DNA of 64,000 nt from Zygnema cylindricum (lineage: Eukaryota; Streptophyta; Zygnematophyceae; Zygnematales; Zygnemataceae): NCBI GenBank assembly GCA_037447655.1, contig JBBHKE010002690.1:44098-108097 (forward strand), in the 5' to 3' direction. The translations under genes were made by a program, and so were the position numbers. Below are positions 41,144 through 56,100 of the stretch, piece after piece (within the stretch, counting starts at the first letter, position 1; every line of letters starts with the position of its first letter). The notes below the pieces were generated by a model that saw only the letters and a list, made by a program, of their open reading frames with translations, made no database searches and was not told where the DNA came from.

Positions 41144-44100
41144 TATTATCGCTAACAGTTTGTGTAAGTTAGGTAACCATCGTTGTTATCACTAACTGTT
41201 TGTGTAATTTAGGTAACAATTCTTGTTATCGCTAAATGTTCGTATAATTTAGATAACAATTTCGTTATGGCTAACTGTTTGTGTAATTTAGGTAACAATT
41301 CTTGTTATTGCTAACAGTTTGTGTAATTTAGGTAACAATTCATGTTATCGCTATTTGTTTGTTTTAACTAGGTAACAATTTTTGTTATCGCTAACACTAT
41401 GTGTAATTAAAGTACTAATTCCTGTTATCGCTAACGGTTTGTGTAATTTTGATAACAATTCTTGCTATCTATACAATATGTGTAAGTTAGATATCAATTC
41501 CTGTTAGCGCTAAGAGTTTGTGTAATTTAGAAAACAATACCTGTTATCGCTAACAGTTTGTGTAATTAAGGTCATAATTGATGTTAGCGCAAACAGTTAG
41601 TGTATTTTCGATAACAATTCATGTAATCGCTAACTATTTGTGTAATTTAGGTAACAATTCTTTTCTCTAATTTAGGTAACAATTCTTTCATCGCTAACTG
41701 TTTGTGTAATTTATGTAACAATTCTTATTATCACTAATTGTTTATCTAATTTTAGTAACAATTCTTCTTATCGCTAACAATTTGTGTAATTTAGATAACA
41801 ATTCCTGTTATCGCTAGCAATTTGTGTAATTTAGGTATCAATTTTTGTTATCGCTAACAGTTTGTGTAAGTTAGATAAGAATTCCTTTTAGCACTAATAG
41901 TTAATGTAAGTAAGATAACAATTCTTGTTAGCTAGGTAACAATTCCTCTTATCGCTAATTGTTTGTGTAAGCTAGGTAACCATTCTTGTTAGCGCTAATA
42001 GTTTGTGTAAGTTAGATAACAATTGCTGTTAGCGTAAACTGTTTCTGTAATTTAGGTAACAATTCTTGTTATCGCTAACTGTTTTTGTAATTTAGGAAAC
42101 CAATCTTATTAGCTCTAACAGTTTGTGTAAGTTAGATAACAATTCCAGTTAGCGCTAACTATTTGTGTAATTTAGGTAACAATTCTTGTGATTGCTAACT
42201 GTTTGTGTAATTTAAGTAACAATTCCTGTTAGCGCTAACTGTTTATAAAATTAAGGTAACAATTCTTGTTATCGTTAATTGTTTGTGTAATTTAGGTAAC
42301 AATTCTTGTTATCCCTAACGGGTTGTGTAATTTAGGTGACAATTAGTGTTATCGCTAACTGTTTGTGTAATTTAGGTAACAATTCTTGTGATTGCTAACT
42401 GTTTGTGTAATTTAAGTAACAATTCCTGTTAGCGCTAACAGTTTGTAAAATTTAGGTAACAATTCTTGTTATCGTTAATTGTTTGTGTAGTTTAGGTAAC
42501 AATTCTTGTTTTCGCTAACGGGTTGTGTAATTTAGGTGACAATTACTATTATCGCTAACTGTTTGTGTAATTTAGGTAACAATTACTATTATCGCTAATT
42601 GTTTGTGTAATGTAGGCAACAATTCTTGTTATCGCTAACTGTTTGTGTAATTTAGGTAACAATTCTTGTTATCGCTAATTGTATATATAATTAAGGTACC
42701 AATTCTTGTTATCCCTAACAGTTTGTGTAATTTAGGTAACAATTCCTGTTATCGCCAGCAGTTTGTGTAATTTATGTAACAATTGTTGTTATTTCTACAT
42801 TTTGTGTAATTTAGGTAAAAAATCTTGTTATCGCTAACTGTTTGTGTAATTTAGGTAACAATTCTTGTTATCGCTAACAGTTTGTGTAATTTAGGTAACA
42901 ATTCCAGTTATTGCTAACTGTTTGTGTAATTTAGGTAACAATTCGTGTTATTGCTAACAGTTTGTGTAATATAGGTAACAATTCTTGTTATCGCTAATTG
43001 TTTGTGTAATTTAGGTAACAATTCCTGTTATCGTTAATAGTTTATGTAATTTAGGTAACAATTCATCTTAGCGTAAACTATGTGTAATTTAGGTAAACAT
43101 TCTTGTTATCGCTAATTGTTTGTGTAATTTAGGTAACAATTCTTGTTATGGCTAATAGTTTGTGTAATTAAGGTAACAATTCTTGTTATCGCAAATTGTT
43201 TGTGTAATTTAGGTAACAATTTTTGTTATCGCTTATAGTTTATGTAATTTAGGTACCAATTCTTATTATCGCTAACTATTTGTGTAATTTAGATAACAAT
43301 TCTTGTGATCGCTAAGAGTTTGTGTAATTTAGGTAAAAAATCCTGTTATCGCTAACTGTTTGTATAATTTAGGTAACAATTCTTGTTATCGCTAACAGTT
43401 TGTGTAATTTAGGTAACAATTCCAGTTATTGCTAACTGTTAGTGTAATTTAGGTAACAATTCGTGTTATTGCTAACAGTTTGTGTAATATAGGTAACAAT
43501 TCTTGTTATCGCTAATTGTTTGTGTAATTTAGGTAACAATTCCTGTTATCGTTAATAGTTTATGTAATTTAGGTTACAATTCATCTTAGCGCAAACTATT
43601 TGTGTAATTTAGGTAAACATTCCTGTTATCGCTGACAGTTTGTGTAATGTAGATAACAACTCTTGTTATCGCTAACTGTTTCTGTAATTTAGGTAACAAT
43701 TCCCGTTATCCCTAACAGTATGCGTAATTTAGGTAACAATTCCTGTTATCGCTAACTGTGTCTGTAATTTAGGTAACAATTATTATTATCGCTAAAAGTT
43801 TGTGTAATTTAGGTAACAATTCCTGTTATCGCTAAAAGTTTGTGTAATTTAGGTAACAATTCTTGTTATCGCTAATTGTTTGTGTAATTTAGGTTACAGT
43901 TCTTGTTATCGCTAATAGTGTGTGTAATTTAGCTAGCAATTCATGTTATCGCTAACAGTTTGTGTAATTTAGGTAATAATTCTTGTTATCGCTAACTAAT
44001 TATGTAATTTAGGTAACAATTCTTGTTATTGCTAATTGTTTGTGTAATTTAGGTAACAATTCTTGTTATCGCTAATAGTGTGTGTAATTTAGATAACAAT

Positions 44101-47100
44101 TCCTGTAAGCACTAACAGTTTGTGTAATTGAGGTAACCATTCTTAATATCGCTAATTGTTTGCGTAATTTAGGTAACAAATCTTGTTATCGCTAACTGTT
44201 TGTGTAATATAGGTAACAATTCCTGTTATCGCTAAGTGTTTGTGTAATTTAGGTAACAATTCTTGTTAACACTAATTGTTTGTATAATTTAGGTAACAAT
44301 TCTTGTTTTTGCTAACAGTTTGTGTAATTTAGGTAACAATTCCTGTTATCGCTAACAGTTTGTGTAAATTAGATAAAAATTTGTGTTATCACTAAGAGTT
44401 TGTTTAATTTAGATAACAATTCGTGTTAGCGCTAAGAGTATGTGTAAATGAGGTAACCATTCTTACTATCGCTAATTGTTTATGTAATTTAGGTAATAAT
44501 TATTGTTATCGCAAACAGATTGTGTAATTTAGGTAACAATTCCAGTTATCGCTTTCTGTTTTTGTACTTTAGGTAACAATTTTTGTTATCGCTAACTATT
44601 TGTGTAATATAGTTAACAATTGTTGTTATCGCTAGTTGTTTGTGTAATATAGGTTACAATTATTGTTATCGCTAACTGTTTGTGTAAATTAGATAACAAT
44701 TTATGTTCTCGCTAACAGTTTGTGTAATTTAGGTAAATATTCCTGTTAGCGCTATCTTTTTGTGTAATTTAGGAAATAATTATTGTTATCGCTATCAATT
44801 TGTGTAAATCAGGTAACAATTCCTGTTAGCGCTAACAGTTTGTGTAAGTTAGGTAACAATTCTTGTTATCACTAACTGTTTGTGAAATTTAGGTAACATT
44901 TCCTGTTATCGCTAACTGTTTGTGTAATTTAGATATCAATTCCTATTAGCGCTAAGATTTTGTGTTATTTAGGTAACAATACCTATTAGCGCTAACTGTT
45001 TCTGTAATTTAGGTAACAATTTTTGTTATCGCTAACTGTTTGTGTAATTTAGGTAACAATTATTGTTGTCGCAAACAGTTTGCGTAATTTAGGTAACAAT
45101 TCTTGTTATCGCTAATAGTTTGTGTAAGTTAGATAACAATTCATATTAGGGCTAACAGTTTGTGTAAGTGAGATTACAATTCCTGTTAATCGTTAAGAGT
45201 TTGTGTAATTTAGATAACAATTCTTGTTATCGCTTATGGTTTGTGTAATTTAGGTGGCAATTATTGTTATCGCTAACTATTTGTGTAATTTAGGTAACAA
45301 TTCTTGTTATGGCTAACTGTTTGTGTAATTTAGGTAACAATTATTGTTATTGCTAACTGTTTGTGTAAGTTATATAACAATCTTGTTAGCGCTAACAGTT
45401 TGTGTAATTTAGGTAACAATTACTGTTATTGCTAACAGTTTGTGTTTTTCTTTAATTTAGGTAGCAGTTCTTGTTATTGCTAACAGTTTGTATAATTTAG
45501 GTAACAATTCCTGTTATCGCTTACTGTTTCTGTAATTTAGGTAACAATTCTTGTTATTGCTAACAGTTTGTGTAATTTAGGTGAAAATTTCTGTTATCGC
45601 TAACTGTTTGTGTAATTTAGGTAACATTTCCTGTTATCGCTAACAGTTTGTGTAATTTAGGTAACAATTCCTGTTATCGCTAACAGTTTGTGTAATTTAG
45701 GTAACAATTCCTGTTATCTCTAATTGTTTGTGTAATTTAGGTAACAATTCTTGTTATCACTAACTGTTTGTGTAATTTAGATTACAATTCCTGTAATCGC
45801 TGACAGTTTGTGTAATTTAGATAACAACTCTTGTTTTCGCTAACTGTTTGTGTAATTTTGGTAACAATTCCTGTTATCCCTAACCGTATGCGTAATTTAG
45901 GTAACAATTCCTGTTAACGCTTATAGTTTGTGTATTTTAGGTAACAATTTTTGTTATCGCTAACAATTTGTGTAATTTAGGTAACAATTCCTGTTATCGC
46001 TAACAGTTTGTGTAATTTAGGTAACAGTTCCTGTTATCTCGAATTGTTTGTATAATTTAGGTAACAATTCTTCTTATCGCTAATTGTTTGTGTAATTTTG
46101 GTAACAATTTCTGTTATCGCTAATAGTTTGTGTAATTTTGGTAACAATTTCTTTATCTCTAATAGTTTGTGTAACTTAGGTAACAATTGTTGTTATCGCT
46201 AAATGTTTGTGTAATTTAGGTAACAATTCCTATTATCGCTAAAAGTTTGTGTAATTTAGGTAACAATTCCTTTATCTCTAATAGTTTGTGTAATTACGCT
46301 AACAATTCTTGTTATCGGTAATGTTTGTGTAATTTAGGTAACAATTCTTTTTATCGCTAACTATTTATGTAATTTAGGTAACAATTCTTGTTATCGCTAA
46401 TTGTTTGTGTTATTTAGGTAACATTTTTTGTTGTCGCTAATAGTGTGTGTAATTTAGGTAGCAATTCATGTTATTGTAATAGTTTGTGTAATTTAGGTAA
46501 CAATTCTTGTTATCGCTATCAGTTTGTGTAATTTAGGTAACAATTCCTGTTATCGCTAACTGTTTGTGTAATTTAGGTAACATTTCCTGTTATCGCTAAC
46601 TGTTTGTGTAATTTAGGTAATAATTCTTGTTAACGCTTACATTTTGTGTAATTTAGGTAACAATTCTTGTTATCCCTAACTGTTTATGTAATTTAGGTAA
46701 CAATTCTTGTTATCGCTAATTGTGTTTGTAATTTAGGTAACAATTTTGTTATCGCTTATAGTTTGTGTATTTTAGGTAACAATTTTTGTTATCGCTAACT
46801 GTTTGTGTAATTTAGCTAACATTTCATGTTATCGCTAACTATTTCTGTAATTTAGATAGAAATTTTTGTTATCGCTAAAATTTTGTGTAATTTAGGTAAC
46901 AATTCTTTATCTCTAATAGTTTGTGTAACTTAGGTAACAATTGTTGTTATCGCTAACTGTTTATGTAATTTAGGTAACAATTCTTGTTATCGCTAACTAT
47001 TTATGTAATTTAGGTAACAATTCTTGTTATTGCTAATTGTTTGTGTAATTTAGGTAACAATTCATGTTATCGCTAATAGTGTGTGTAATGTAGGTAGCAA

Positions 47101-50100
47101 TTCATGTTATTGTAAACTGTTTGTGTAATTTAGGTAACAATTCTTGTTATCACTAACAGTTTGTGTAATTTAGGTAACAATTCTTCTTATCGCTAATTGC
47201 TTGTGTAATTTTGGAAACAATTTTTGTTATCGCTAATAGTTTGTGTAATTTAGGTAACAATTCTTGATATCGCTAAAAATTTGTGTAATTTAGGTAACAA
47301 TTCCTGTTATCGCTAACTGTTTGTGTAATTTAGGTAACAATTCCTATAATTGCTAACAGTTTGTGTAATTTAAGTAACAATTCTTGTTATCGCTAACAGT
47401 TTGTGTAATTTAGGTAACAATTCTTGTTATCGCTAACGGTTTGTGTAATTTAGGTAACAATTCCTATTATCGCTAATAGTTTATGTAATTCAGGTAACAA
47501 TTCCTGTTATCAGTAATAGTTTGTGTTATTTAGGTAACAATTCTTGTTATCGCTAGCTGTTTGTGTAATTAAGGTAACAATTTTTGTTATCGCTAAGATT
47601 TGTGTAATTTAGGTAACAATTCTTGTTATCGCTAGCTGTTTGTGTAATTAAGGTAACAATTTTTGTTATCGCTAAGATTTGTGTAATTTAGGTAACAATT
47701 CCTGCTATCGCTAATTGTTTGTGTAATTTAGGTAACAATTCCTGTTATCGCTAACTGTTTGTGTAATTTAGGTAACAATTCCTATAATTGCTAACAGTTT
47801 GTGTAATTTAAGTAACAATTCTTGTTATCGCTAACAGTTTGTGTAATTTAGGTAACAATTCTTGTTATCGCTAAATGTTTTTGTAATTAAGGTAACAAAT
47901 CCTGTAATCACTAACAGTTTGTGTAATTTAGGTAACAATTCCTGTTATCAGTAATAGTTTGTGTTATTTAGGTAACAATTCTTGTTATCGCTAGCTGTTT
48001 GTGTAATTAAGGTAACAATTTTTGTTATCGCTAAGATTTGTGTAATTTAGGTAACAATTCCTGTTATCGCTAATTGTTTGTGTAATTTAGGTAACAATTC
48101 CTGTTATCGCTAATAGTTTGTGTAATTTAAGTAACAATTCCTATTATCAGTAATAGTTTGTGTTATTTAGGTAACAACTCTTGTTATCGCTAACTGTTTG
48201 TGCAATTTAGATAACAATTCTTGTTATCACTAATTGTTTGTGTAATTTAGGTAACAATTCATGTTATCGCTAATAGTTTGTGTAATTTAGGTAACAATTC
48301 TTGTTATTGCTAACTGTTTAAGTAATATAGGTAACAATTTCTATAATTGCTAACAGTTTGTATAATTTAGGTAACAATTTTTGTTATCGCTAATTGTTTG
48401 TGTAATTTAGGTAACAATTCCTGTTATCGATAATAGTTTGTGTAATTTAGGTAATAATTCTTGTAATCGCTAATAGTTTTTGTAATTAAGGTAACAATTC
48501 TTGTTACCGCTAATAGTTTGTGTAATTTAGGTAACAATTCATGTTAGCGCAAACTGTTTGTGTAATTTAGGTAACAATTCTTGTTATCGCTAACAGTTTG
48601 TGTAATTTAGGTAATAATTCTTGTTATCGCTAACTGTTTGGGTAATATAGGTTAGAATTCTTGTTATCGCTAACTGTTTTTGTAATTTAGGTAACAATTA
48701 TTGTTATTGCTAATAGTTTGTGTAATTTAGGTAACACTTCTTGTTATCGCTAATAGTTTGTGTAATTTAGGTGAAAATTCTTGTTATTGCTAACTGTACG
48801 TCTAATTTAGATAACAATTTTTGTTATCGCTAACAGATTTGTGTAATTTAGGTAAAAATTCCTGTTATTGCTAATTGTTTTTGTAATTTAGGTAACAATT
48901 CTTGTTATCGCTAATTGTGTTTGTAATTTAGGTAACAATTTTGTTATCGCTTATAGTTTGTGTATTTTAGGTAACAATTTTTGTTATCGCTAACTGTTTG
49001 TGTAATTTAGCTAACATTTCATGTTATCGCTAACTATTTCTGTAATTTAGATAGAAATTTTTGTTATCGCTAAAATTTTGTGTAATTTAGGTAACAATTC
49101 TTTATCTCTAATAGTTTGTGTAACTTAGGTAACAATTGTTGTTATCGCTAACTGTTTATGTAATTTAGGTAACAATTCTTGTTATCGCTAACTATTTATG
49201 TAATTTAGGTAACAATTCTTGTTATTGCTAATTGTTTGTGTAATTTAGGTAACAATTCATGTTATCGCTAATAGTGTGTGTAATGTAGGTAGCAATTCAT
49301 GTTATTGTAAACTGTTTGTGTAATTTAGGTAACAATTCTTGTTATCACTAACAGTTTGTGTAATTTAGGTAACAATTCTTCTTATCGCTAATTGCTTGTG
49401 TAATTTTGGAAACAATTTTTGTTATCGCTAATAGTTTGTGTAATTTAGGTAACAATTCTTGATATCGCTAAAAATTTGTGTAATTTAGGTAACAATTCCT
49501 GTTATCGCTAACTGTTTGTGTAATTTAGGTAACAATTCCTATAATTGCTAACAGTTTGTGTAATTTAAGTAACAATTCTTGTTATCGCTAACAGTTTGTG
49601 TAATTTAGGTAACAATTCTTGTTATCGCTAAATGTTTTTGTAATTAAGGTAACAAATCCTATAATCACTAACAGTTTGTGTAATTCAGGTAACAATTCCT
49701 GTTATCAGTAATAGTTTGTGTTATTTAGGTAACAATTCTTGTTATCGCTAGCTGTTTGTGTAATTAAGGTAACAATTTTTGTTATCGCTAAGATTTGTGT
49801 AATTTAGGTAACAATTCCTGTTATCGCTAATTGTTTGTGTAATTTAGGTAACAATTCCTGTTATCGCTAATAGTTTGTGTAATTTAAGTAACAATTCCTA
49901 TTATCAGTAATAGTTTGTGTTATTTAGGTAACAACTCTTGTTATCGCTAACTGTTTGTGCAATTTAGATAACAATTCTTGTTATCACTAATTGTTTGTGT
50001 AATTTAGGTAACAATTCATGTTATCGCTAATAGTTTGTGTAATTTAGGTAACAATTCTTGTTATTGCTAACTGTTTAAGTAATATAGGTAACAATTTCTA

Positions 50101-53100
50101 TAATTGCTAACAGTTTGTATAATTTAGGTAACAATTTTTGTTATCGCTAATTGTTTGTGTAATTTAGGTAACAATTCCTGTTATCGATAATAGTTTGTGT
50201 AATTTAGGTAATAATTCTTGTAATCGCTAATAGTTTTTGTAATTAAGGTAACAATTCTTGTTACCGCTAATAGTTTGTGTAATTTAGGTAACAATTCATG
50301 TTAGCGCAAACTGTTTGTGTAATTTAGGTAACAATTCTTGTTATCGCTAACAGTTTGTGTAATTTAGGTAATAATTCTTGTTATCGCTAACTGTTTGGGT
50401 AATATAGGTTAGAATTCTTGTTATCGCTAACTGTTTTTGTAATTTAGGTAACAATTATTGTTATTGCTAATAGTTTGTGTAATTTAGGTAACACTTCTTG
50501 TTATCGCTAATAGTTTGTGTAATTTAGGTGAAAATTCTTGTTATTGCTAACTGTACGTCTAATTTAGATAACAATTTTTGTTATCGCTAACAGTTTGTGT
50601 AATTTAGGTAAAAATTCCTGTTATTGCTAATTGTTTTTGTAATTTAGGTAACAATTCTTGTTATCGCTAATTGTTTCTGTAGTTTAGTTAACAATTCCTT
50701 TTATCGCTAATAGTTTGTGTAATTTAGGTAACAATTCTTGTTATCGCTAATTGTTTGTGTAATTTAGGTAACAATTCTTGTTATCCCTAACTGTTTTTCT
50801 GTAATTTAGATTACAATTCTTGTTATCGCTGACAGTTTGTGTAATTTAGATAACAACTCTTGTTCTTGCTAACTGTTTGTGTAATTTAGGTAACAATTTT
50901 TGTTATCGCTAACTGATTCTGTAATTTAGGTAACAATTCCCGTTATTGCTAAAACTTTGTGTAATTTAGGTAACATATCCTTTATCTCTAATAGTTTGTG
51001 TAATTTAGGTAACAATTCTTGTTATCGCTAACTCTTTGTGTAATTTAGGTAAGAATTCTTGTTATCGTTTACATTTTGTGTAATTTAGGTAACAATTCTT
51101 GGTATCGCTAACTATTTATGTAATTTAGGTAACAATTATTGTTATCGCTAATTGTGTTTGTAATTTAGGTAATAATTCTTGTTATCGCTAATACTGTGAG
51201 TAATTTAGGTAGCAATTGATGTTATCGCTAATTGTTTATGTAATTAAAGTAACAATTCATGTTAGCACAAACTATTTGTGTAATTTAGGTGACAAATTCT
51301 TGTTATCGCTAACGGTTTGTGTAATTTAGGTAACAATTCCTGTTATCTTTAACTGTTTATGTAATTTAGGTATCAATTCTTGTTGTCGCTAACTATTTGT
51401 GAAATTTAGATAACAATTCATGTTATCGCTAACTGTTTCTGTAAAATAGGTATCAATTCTTGTTATCGCTAATTGTTTGTGTAATTTAGGTAACAATTTC
51501 TGTTATCGCTTTTAGTTTGTGTAATTTAGGTAACAATTTTTGTTATCGCTAACAATTTGTGTAATTTAGGTAACAATTCTTGTTATCGCTAATAGTTTGT
51601 GTAATTTAGGTAACATTCCCATTATCGCTAACAGTTTGTGTAATTTAGGTAACAATTTCTGTTATCGCTAACTGTTTTTGTAATTTAGGTAACAATTCTT
51701 GTTATCGCTTACAATTTGTTTAATTTAGGTAACAATTCCTGTTATCACTAATAGTTTGTGTAATCTAGGTAACAATACTTGTTATTGCTAACTATTTATG
51801 TAATTTAGGTAATAATTTTTGTTATCGCTAACAATTTGTATAATTTAGGTAAGAATTCCTGTTATCGCTAACTTTTTCTGTAATTTAGGTAACTCTTTTT
51901 GTTATTGCTAAAAGTTTGTATAATTTAGGTAACAATTCTTGTTATCGCTAAGTGTTTGTGTAATTTATGTAACAATTCTTCTTATCGCTAATTGTTTGTG
52001 TAATTTAGGTAACAAATCTTGATATCGCTAACAATTTGTGTAATTTAGGTAACAATTTTTGTTATCGCTAACAGTTTGTGTAATTTAGGTAATAATTCCT
52101 CTTATCGCTAAGAGTTTCTGTAATTTAGGTAACAATTATTGTTATTGCTAAATGTTTGTCTAATTTAGGTAACAATTCCTGTTATCGCTAATAGTTTGTG
52201 TAATTTAGGTGAAAATTCTTGGTATCGCTAACTGTTTGTCTAATTTAGGTAACAATTTTTGTTATCGCTAACAGTTTGTATAATTTAGGTAACAATTCCT
52301 GTTATTGCTAGATGTTTTTGTAATTTAGCTAACAATTCTTGTTATCGCTAATTGTTTGTGTAGTTTAGTTAACAATTCCTTTTATCGCTAATAGTTTGTG
52401 TAATTTAGGTAACAATTCTTGTTATCGCTAACTGTTTTTGTAATTTAGGTAACAATTCTTGTTATCGCTTACAATTTGTTTAATTTAGGTAACAATTCCT
52501 GTTATCGCTAACTGTTTCTGTAATTTAGGTGACTGTTTTTGTTATTGCTAACAGTTTGTGTAATTTAGGTAAAAATTCGTGTTATCGCTAACTGTTTGTG
52601 TAATTAAGGTAACAATTCCTGTTATCGCTAACATTTTGTGTAATTTAGGTAACAATTCCTGTTATCGCTAACAGTTTGTGTAATTTAGGTGACAATTCCT
52701 GTTATCTCTAATTGTTTGTGTAATTTAGGTAACAATTCTTGTTATCCCTAACTATTTGTGTAATTTAGATGACAATTCCTGTTATCGCTGACAGTTTGTG
52801 TAATTTAGATAACAACTCTTGTTTTCGCTAACTATTTGTGTAATTTTGGTAACAATTCCTGTTATCCCTAACAGTATGCGTAATTTAGGTAACAATTCCT
52901 GTTAACGCTTATAGTTTGTGTATTTTAGGTAACAATTTTTGTTATCGCTAACTGTTTGTGTAATTTAGGTATCATTTCCTGTTATCGCAAACTATTTCTG
53001 TAATTTAGGTAACAATTCTTATTATTGCTAAAATTTTGTGAAATTTAGGTAACAATACTTGTTATTGCTAACTGTTTATGTAATTTAGGTAACAATTTTT

Positions 53101-56100
53101 GTTATTGCTAACAGTTTGTATAATTTAGGTAACAATTCTTCTTATCGCTAATTGTTTGTGTAATTTTGGTAACAATTTCTGTTATTGCTAATAGTTTGTG
53201 TAATTTAGGTAACAATTCTTTATATTGCTAACAATTTGTGTAATTTAAGTAACAATTTCTGTTATCGCTAACAGTTTGTGAAATTTAGGTAACAGTTCTT
53301 GTTATCTCTAATTGTTTGTGTAATTTAGGTAACAATTATTGTTATCCCTAACTGTTTGTGTAATTTAGATTACAATTCCTGTTATCGCTGACAGTTTCTG
53401 TAATTTAGATAACAACTCTTGTTTTCGCTAAGTGTTTGTGTAATTTTGGTAACAATTCCTGTTATCCTTAACAGTATGTGTAATTTAGGTAACAATTCCT
53501 GTTAACCCTTATAGTTTGTGTATTTTACGTAACAATTTTTGTTATCGCTAATTGTGTTTGTAATTTAGGTAACAATTTTGTTATCGCTTATAGTTTGTGT
53601 ATTTTAGGTAACAATTTTTGTTATGGCTAACTGTTTGTGTAATTTAGCTAACATTTCCTGTTATCGCTAACTGTTTCTGTAATTTAGATAGAAATTCCTG
53701 TTATCGCTAAAAGTTTGTGTAATTTAGGTAACAATTTCTTTATCTCTTATAGTTTGTGTAATTACACTAACAATTCTTGTTATCGCTAATGTTTGTGTAA
53801 TTTAGGTAACAATTTTTGTTATCGCTAACTATTTATGTAATTAAGGTAACAATTCTTGTTATCGCTAATTGTTTGTGTTATTTAGGTAACATTTTTTGTT
53901 GTCGCTAATAGTGTGTGTAATTTAGGTAGCAATTCATGTTATTGTAATAGTTTGTGTAATTTAGGTAACAATTCTTTTTATCGATATCAGTTTGTGTTAT
54001 TTAGGTAACAATTACTGTTATCGCTAACAGTTTGTGTAATTTAGGTAACAATTGTTGTTATCGCTAACTGTTTGTGTAACTTAGGTAATAATTCTTGTTA
54101 ACGCTTACATTTTGTGTAATTTAGGTAACAATTCTTGTTATCCCTAACTGTTTATGTAATTTAGGTAACAATTCTTGTTATCGCTAATTGTGTTTGTAAT
54201 TTAGGTAACAATTTTGTTATCGCTTATAGTTTGTGTATTTTAGGTAACAATTTTTGTTATCGCTAACTGTTTGTGTAATTTAGCTAACATTTCCTGTTAT
54301 CGCTAACTGTTTCTGTAATTTAGATAGAAATTCTTGTTATCGCTAAAATTTTGTGTAATTTAGGTAACAATTTCTTTATCTCTAATAGTTTGTGTAACTT
54401 AGGTAACAATTGTTGTTATCGTTAACTGTTTGTCTTATTTAGGTAACAATTCTTGTTATCGCTAACAAATTTGTGTAATTTAGGTAACAATTCTTGTTAT
54501 CGCTAACTATTTATGTAATTTAGGTAACAATTCTTTTTATTGCTAATTGTTTGTGTAATTTAGGTAACAATTCTTGTTATCGCTAATAATGTGTGTAATG
54601 TAGGTAGCAATTCTTGTTATTGTAAACTGTTTGTGTAATTAAGGTAAAAATTCTTGTTATCGCTAACAGTTTGTGTAATTTAGGTAAAAATTCCTGTTAT
54701 CGTTTACTGTTTGTGTAATTTAGGTAACAATTCTTGTTATCGCTAACTGTTTATGTAATTTAGGTAACAATTCTTGTTATAGTTAATTTTGTTTGTAATT
54801 TAGGTAACAATTTTGTTATCGCTTATAGTTTGTGTATTTTAGGTAACAATTTTTGTTATCGCTAAAAGTTTGTGTAATTTAGGTAACAATTCTTGTTATC
54901 GCTAACTGTTTGTGTAATTTAGGTAACAATTCTTGTTATCGCTTACAAATTTGTATAATTAATGTAACAATTCTTGTTATCGCTAACTATTTATGTAATT
55001 TAGGTAACAATTATTTTTATTGCTAATTGTTTGTGTAATTTAGGTAACAATTCATGTTATCGCTAATAGTGTGTGTAATTTAGGTAACTATTCTTCTTAT
55101 CGCTAATTGTTTGTGTAATTTTGGTAACAAATTTTGTTATCGCTAACAGTTTGTGTAATTTAGGTAACAATTCTTGTTATCGCTAACAGTTTGTGTAATT
55201 TAGGTAACTATTCTTCTTATCGCTAATTGTTTGTGTAATTTTGGAAACAAATTTTGTTATCGCTAATAGTTTGTGTAATTTAGGTAACAATTCTTCATAT
55301 CGCTAAAAATTTGTGTTATTTAGGTAACAATTCCTGTTATCGCTAACAGTTTGTGTAATTTAGGTAACAATTCCTGTAATTGCTAACAGTTTGTGTAATT
55401 TAAGTAACAATTATTGTTATCGCTAACAGTTTGTGTAATTTAGGTAACAATTCCTATTATCGCTAACAGTTTATGTAATTCAGGTAACAATTCTTGTTAT
55501 CGCTAACTGTTTTTGTAATTTAGGTAACAATTTTTGTTATCACTAAAAGTTTGTGTAATTTAGGTAACAATTCCTATTATCACTTATAGTTTGTGTTATT
55601 TAAGTAACAATTCCTGTAATTGCTAACAGTTTGTGTAATTTAAGTAACAATTCTTATTATCGCTAACTGTTTGTGTAATTTAGGTAACAATTCTTGTTAT
55701 CCCTAATTGTTTGTGTAATTTTGAGAACAATTCTTGTTATGGCTAATAGTTTGTGTAATTTAGGTACAATTCTTGTTTTCGCTAATTGTTTGTGTAATTT
55801 AGGTAATAATTCATGTTATCGCTTATAGTTTGTGTATTTTAGGAAACAATTCTTGTTATCGCTAATTGTTTGTGTAATTTAGGTAACATTTCTTGTTATC
55901 GCTAACAGTTTGTGTAATTTAGGTAACAATTCTTGTTATCGCTAACTGTTTGTGTAATTTAGGTAACAATTATTGTTATCGCTAATTGTTTGTGTAATTT
56001 AGATAACAATTTCTGTTATCGCTAATAGTTTGTGTAATTTAGGTAACAATTCTTGTTATAGCTAACAATTTGTGTAATTTAGGTAACAATTCCTGTTATC

